64,000 nucleotides of DNA from Lophius americanus (Eukaryota > Chordata > Actinopteri > Lophiiformes > Lophiidae): assembly GCA_037951165.1 (NCBI GenBank), contig JBBDHG010000015.1, forward strand, positions 11,196,501 through 11,260,500, in the 5' to 3' direction. The notes beneath the pieces are model-generated. The model was given only the letters and a program-made list of their open reading frames with translations. It did not search any database and was not told the origin of the DNA. Made by a program: the position numbers and the translations under genes. The stretch's first letter is position 1. Each line of letters opens with the position of its first letter. This document shows, piece after piece, positions 60,101 to 64,000 of this stretch.

Positions 60101-60223
60101 GGTAGGATGTACGCTGTAAGGTTGACTGTTATGCTGCTGTCTTACAGGCACCGTGGCCACATTACATGCTCCTCCTCTGCAGACAGGATGTGCATTAATC
60201 TGAGTTTTCCATAAAGAACTACA
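56702..60223 (+). CDS. Unrecognised spliced ORF, three candidate exons
   Basis: Three candidate exons join in frame: 56702-56751 (MMSDVYDISPELPSTS), 57174-57233 (SRVIHLDGVGLQQLTCLWS) and 60148-60223 (HRGHITCSSSADRMCINLSF, stop at 60213-60216 or nearby). Each has good splice consensus: aca|gtaaga, atttag|ctcc, cag|gtgtgc, cttacag|gcac and tacag|gtaata. The product would have about 58 residues and I do not recognise it. The third exon continues past its stop to a donor, so it could instead be a noncoding RNA, or the 5' end of a gene whose true third exon I missed. The CpG-rich DNA upstream supports a real transcription start. Low confidence. Confidence 0.25.
57496..57720 (-). mobile_element. 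Tc1-like transposon end (deletion derivative)
   Basis: Begins atacaccggtcaagacataac, then attaaaaccatctgcctgg, which is a terminal repeat shared in reverse with 59840-59883. It continues with transposon-derived text (gctgtaggattggacaacac). Only one end of the element is present. Confidence 0.65.
57722..57950 (+). mobile_element. tRNA-derived SINE
   Basis: The head tggcttcagctcagtgggta, then gagcagccgtccctcaacca, and the B-box-like agggttgaagcccagcccc are tRNA-like. They are followed by a body with cctgactcatatgtcatgac and an AT-rich tail ending in an ATT/TTA run. It directly abuts the Tc1-like end. Confidence 0.7.
59400..59885 (+). mobile_element. Internally deleted Tc1-like transposon
   Basis: The 5' part resembles the start of a fish Tc1-type transposase gene: aagcttaagaaactgagtta, gacgaggacaaaattatgat, then text equivalent to the codons for SKTASLVGCSRSAV. 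After a large deletion, acacacagtgcatctcagag and the right end (tattaggcaggttattatgt, aatgttatggctatgatcag) follow. The same terminal text occurs at 57496 and 33312. Confidence 0.7.
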
Positions 60224-60229
60224 GGTAAT

Positions 60230-60960
60230 AACTGCTTATTAAATTGTGTTATTTGTTCTCATCTTCAGCAAATAGGCTACAATTAACTTGTTGGTTTATT
60301 ATTCTAAAAAGAATATGTTTCATAAATACAGCAACTTGACTATGGAGCCAAGGTCAAAAAGTTTGTAAATTTAAAAAAAATTTAATTTAAAATTTAAAAT
60401 TAAACTTCTGATCTAGAATTGTAAAAATCAATCAAATCAATGTTTTCAAACTGAAAAAGAGTGTAGGGAGGTATTAATTAAAATAAAAATATAATTGTGA
60501 TTAATTTCTGATAGTCTTTTGAATAAATTATTCTTTTTCAATATTCACGTATATATATTTTCGTGTTTGTGATAATTTTTAATTTGGAAATGTTAACAGA
60601 TTCAGATCTCAAATTTTATTTTCACTATCATAATATTTAGGATAATTTTACGATATTAATAGCAGGTAAGAAAGTTGTCCCGGTGAGGACGTGGCTGTTA
60701 AACTTCACAATCTGGTATATTCTCTCTTGTCCATTGATAGTTTGCCTAGAGTATTCTTAAACAGCTTGCTATACGTTACTTTGTCACTTTGGTTGTTATT
60801 CACTGCTGGTCATGTCAATTCAGTGTATAGAAATCCATTGAATCACATTTTTTAAAGTACCCACGACTCCTGAAGGCAACATAATTGGGAAACAAACTGA
60901 GCTTTCTTTGTTATGCTGTCACTGATGATCTTAAATCCGGAGTATTATTCAGCACGCTGT
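60230..60960. other. AT-rich DNA, nothing recognised
   Basis: Very AT-rich (for example 60370-60420 is nearly all A/T). No feature beyond low-complexity sequence. Confidence 0.6.
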
Positions 60961-60967
60961 GTTGTAG

Positions 60968-63293
60968 CTAGAGCTGAAACAATTCGTCGACGTAATCAAC
61001 GTAATTGATTGCGTAAATACTTTGATTTGGGTAACGTGCATCGAAGCATCGGGTGACCTACTGAAAGTGAATGCGCCCAGTGAAAGTTTGGATTTTGATT
61101 CCCCTGGCGATCAAGCGGCGTTTAAAAAACCTCGCCCACCTTCATCAAAAGTCTGGAAATACTTCAGAGACCCAACAATGTTGCGCTCTGTAAGTTTTGC
61201 GAAATGGAGATGGCGTAACACAGCAATGCACAATCACCTGAAAGGAAGGCGCCCTGAGTCAAGACGACAGCAGCAAGACACCACCGTAAGTCCGTTTACC
61301 TCATCTTCGCCCAGACATGATTTATTAACATTGTCAAAACGCAGATGTGTTTCTGTAGGAAGTGGTAATTTAAAGTTTGTTTTTAAAAAATGTCTTCATC
61401 GCCACCATGCTAAAAGTATTTTTTAACTTTTAAGGGAACCTAACACTATTCATCATCTTACGTTGTTCCTCGGCCATTTTATATTTTCTGTGTACTTTAA
61501 TGGCAATGTACTAGTGAGAAAAATGGCTAAAGGTGACTAAAAGTATCATTATATAATGTTGTTGTACTGTTTCTTAGTCCGTTAATAATTTCACATATGT
61601 CTTTCTCCACACCGATGCAAAAGTACTTTTGCTAGTGATTATCTTAACTGCATATTATTATAGTGATTAAATAAATTCATGTCTAAACCGTTTTAAGTAT
61701 AAAGTTAGATACTTAAGTAAAAATACTGATTATTATTATAATTACTAATATTCTCATTATTATTAGTCTAATGTCCTAATCACAACAGTGACGTGGAAAT
61801 TAAACAGATTTTAAAACATGCCACTATTATCATTATTCTAATGGGCTTTCTGTGTCAATTTTTCAGGATGAGACAAAGCAGTGAGGAGGACTTTTTCCAC
61901 AAAGAGAACCCAACTCAATGCCCACCTCAGATGGCTGTTGCTCCTACTGACAGAATATTAAGGAAGATTTGTAATGACATGAGACCCCTTGCTATTGTGC
62001 ATGGGCAAGGCTTTAAAGGGATGATCAACACATTTCACCCAGGATGCACACTTCCCTCTCTGCGAAACTTTACAGATCTGATGGAGAAAAAGTACGAGGC
62101 AATTTGAGAGCAATTGAAAGACGAACTCGACGATATTAAATGAAAATATCTGGGATACTCACATTCCTCCACTGTAATTCCTAACTATATATTTTTAAGA
62201 ATGTTCTCCTCATCTCATGGAAGGAAGGAGGGAGATTGTGTTTACGTGTTAGGTTTGTGTAAGCGTTACTAATAATTAATTCAAAATGTATTTTACTGTA
62301 AGGTGAAGGTGAGGGAGAGAGAGAAGGGGTGGAGGGAACAGAGAAAAACAAATAGTAAAGGAGAAGAGACAATGTTTGTTACAGAGAGTTGATTGAGAAT
62401 GCACTAACTTTAATTATTCCTGTTAGAAAAATTCCAGTGTTACGGAATTTACACAATTTTTACTTCAAGACTATTTGGTTTGACCAATAAACGTAAGGCT
62501 GCACAATTTTTTGATATACTTCCTGAAAGTGCATTTGTTTTGACATTATTTATGTCGTTGTTGAATTACTAAACCCGGTTAACTGAGGTAAAAAAAAGGT
62601 GGATAACTTATCTTTGAGTGCGAACAGATGCTCACTCTGCCTCAAATTTGGGGAGGTTAAAAAGTCGGACAAAAACTGAAAGACTGTGATAGTGACTCTG
62701 GGGGTTGGTGAATGGCTGTTTGAACGGTGTTTCCTTGGATTCTGAACTGCCATAAAGAGATATTACGTAAGTCCCCCTTATTCCAAATAAAAATTTTCAA
62801 TTTCTAATTGAGATCTGAACCACAGCATAGAGTCTGTTATTGATATAAACTCTCAAAAAATAAGTGGGAAAGTAAGAAATAATGAACGGTAGAAGCACAT
62901 CAAAGAGAAACCACCAGGAGCCTTGGTAGACCGACGCCGTCGGAAATGAAAAAGCACTGGAAAACATTGCAGGTTCTAAGCTTAGATCCCACAACAACAA
63001 ATCTCATTTGTCATTGAAACTGATTTAGTGCACACTATAGAGACGGATATTATTGCAATTCAAGCAATAAACAGGCTGTTTTTTTTAAAAAGGGGAACAA
63101 TTAGTTCTTCATGCAATAAACCGTCGTATTTTCTGTTTTGTTAAGTAATATTGCTCTTCAACAAAGCAAAAGTGATTTAATTTCAAAAATACCAGAGCAT
63201 GCAATATTTCTTATTCGATTACTCGATTAATTACCAGAATAATCGATAGAATACTGGATTACTAAAATAACCAGTTACTGCAGCCCTAGAGCT
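60968..63293 (+). mobile_element. hAT/ZBED-type DNA transposon remnant
   Basis: About 2.3 kb. Near 61080-61270 a decayed BED-type zinc finger reads SSKVWKYFRDPT and NTAMHNHLKGRRPESR, with the paired cysteines lost. At 61865-62105 a second frame gives ILRKICNDMRPLAIVHGQGF, followed by PGCTLPSLRNFTDLMEKKYE, matching the hAT/ZBED stretch FI..DMRP.S.VE..GF..L...L.P.Y..PSR. The 8-bp ctagagct occurs at 60968-60975 and 63286-63293, and the ends are AT-rich with inverted gattac/gtaatc motifs. Most of the transposase catalytic domain is absent. Confidence 0.8.
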
Positions 63294-64000
63294 TTTATTG
63301 ACTTTCATTAGGTAGATTTCACCCCCTTGGAGGAAGAAAACTGGTTTGGAACTTGCGACTTTCCCAGATTGGCATGTATAGATTTGAATTTACACTTCAG
63401 GATCTATTCATGGAGACACCCTATTAATTTACAAACATGTTTGATATATAGGATATAAAATCTGGATTATTACGTAATTACTTCCTGAGCAAGACCACTA
63501 ACACTAATGACAAACCTCTCTTGGAAGCTGGCAGGGCTGCTTACAACTGTAAACAGTCTAGTCCTTGAGGCTAGCATTAGCTAGCACACTTATAATAATA
63601 ATAATAAATTTAATTTATATCGCGCTTTACATTTCTTTTACACTACTGATAACAGATATGATATGGACAGTTAAAATCTCACTTCCAGTTCATGGCACTT
63701 AATAATTAATAGCATGAAAATGTTATTTACATTCTGATGTCAGTGTTGCTCGATTTAGACAACTTTGTAATTCATAGAATTTATTCATGTCATACAAATC
63801 CATGTGCTTGACTCTTTTGTCCCTTTAACTTCTAATGGGACACGGAGAGCAATATGACAAAACAGAATACATAGAATCAATACATAATTAATGTATTGAG
63901 TCTATGATCGTTTCATATTTCTATTGTATTTTCCACTGTCATATATATTTGTTTTGGTAAACCTCTATCAGGTAGTTAATTAAGGGAAAAATGTGCGGGA
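63294..64000. other. End of window, no gene
   Basis: AT-rich. It holds an (ATA)n tract followed by tttatatcgcgctttacatttc (63593-63640), a typical interspersed-repeat tail, and a tandem gctagcattagctagc at about 63570-63585. No coding exon is seen. Confidence 0.5.

Noticed and set aside
1..64000. CRISPR arrays, operons, phage or bacterial defence systems
   Set aside because: The window is vertebrate nuclear DNA with spliced genes. No direct-repeat/spacer pattern or bacterial gene was seen.

Overview
The window is vertebrate nuclear DNA, almost certainly from a teleost fish. It carries three multi-exon, plus-strand protein genes with GT/AG introns, in AT-rich DNA with fish-type transposon debris (Tc1-like, RTE-type LINE, hAT and tRNA-derived SINE fragments). 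The gene order ryr2 - chrm3 - fmn2 matches human chromosome 1q43, so this is a conserved syntenic block. I saw no zp4-like gene between ryr2 and chrm3. All splice sites were placed by eye, by joining reading frames across GT/AG sites and comparing with the remembered human proteins.

Layout. 1-4176: last five coding exons of the cardiac-type ryanodine receptor (selectivity filter to C-terminus), with a dead Tc1-like element in one intron. 4177-13120: ryr2 downstream DNA and intergenic DNA, with a second dead Tc1-like element (minus strand), a decayed array of four tRNA-Phe-derived pseudogenes at about 340-350 bp spacing (9621-10722), and a LINE fragment. 13145-19994: complete muscarinic M3 receptor gene in five coding exons (601 codons); the human counterpart has an uninterrupted coding region. 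19995-25664: 3' UTR and gene-poor DNA with two adjacent perfect hairpins. 25665-47290: complete formin-2 gene, 19 or 20 coding exons (1494 or 1498 codons), including a candidate 12-nt microexon. 47291-64000: gene-poor, transposon-rich DNA with Tc1, RTE-like LINE, SINE, nested hAT-like and hAT/ZBED remnants. It also holds a CpG-rich stretch near 56.3-57.1 kb that may be the promoter of an unrecognised spliced transcript.

The three genes do not form a pathway. Ryr2 is the sarcoplasmic reticulum Ca2+ release channel, M3 is a Gq-coupled acetylcholine receptor, and formin-2 builds actin filaments with Spire and profilin. Shared synteny is the main reason they sit together. I found no convincing new multi-gene system. 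The observations most worth checking are the tRNA-Phe-derived array, the fmn2 microexon, the intron-split M3 gene with an overlapping upstream ORF, the unexplained CpG-rich locus and several perfect hairpins.
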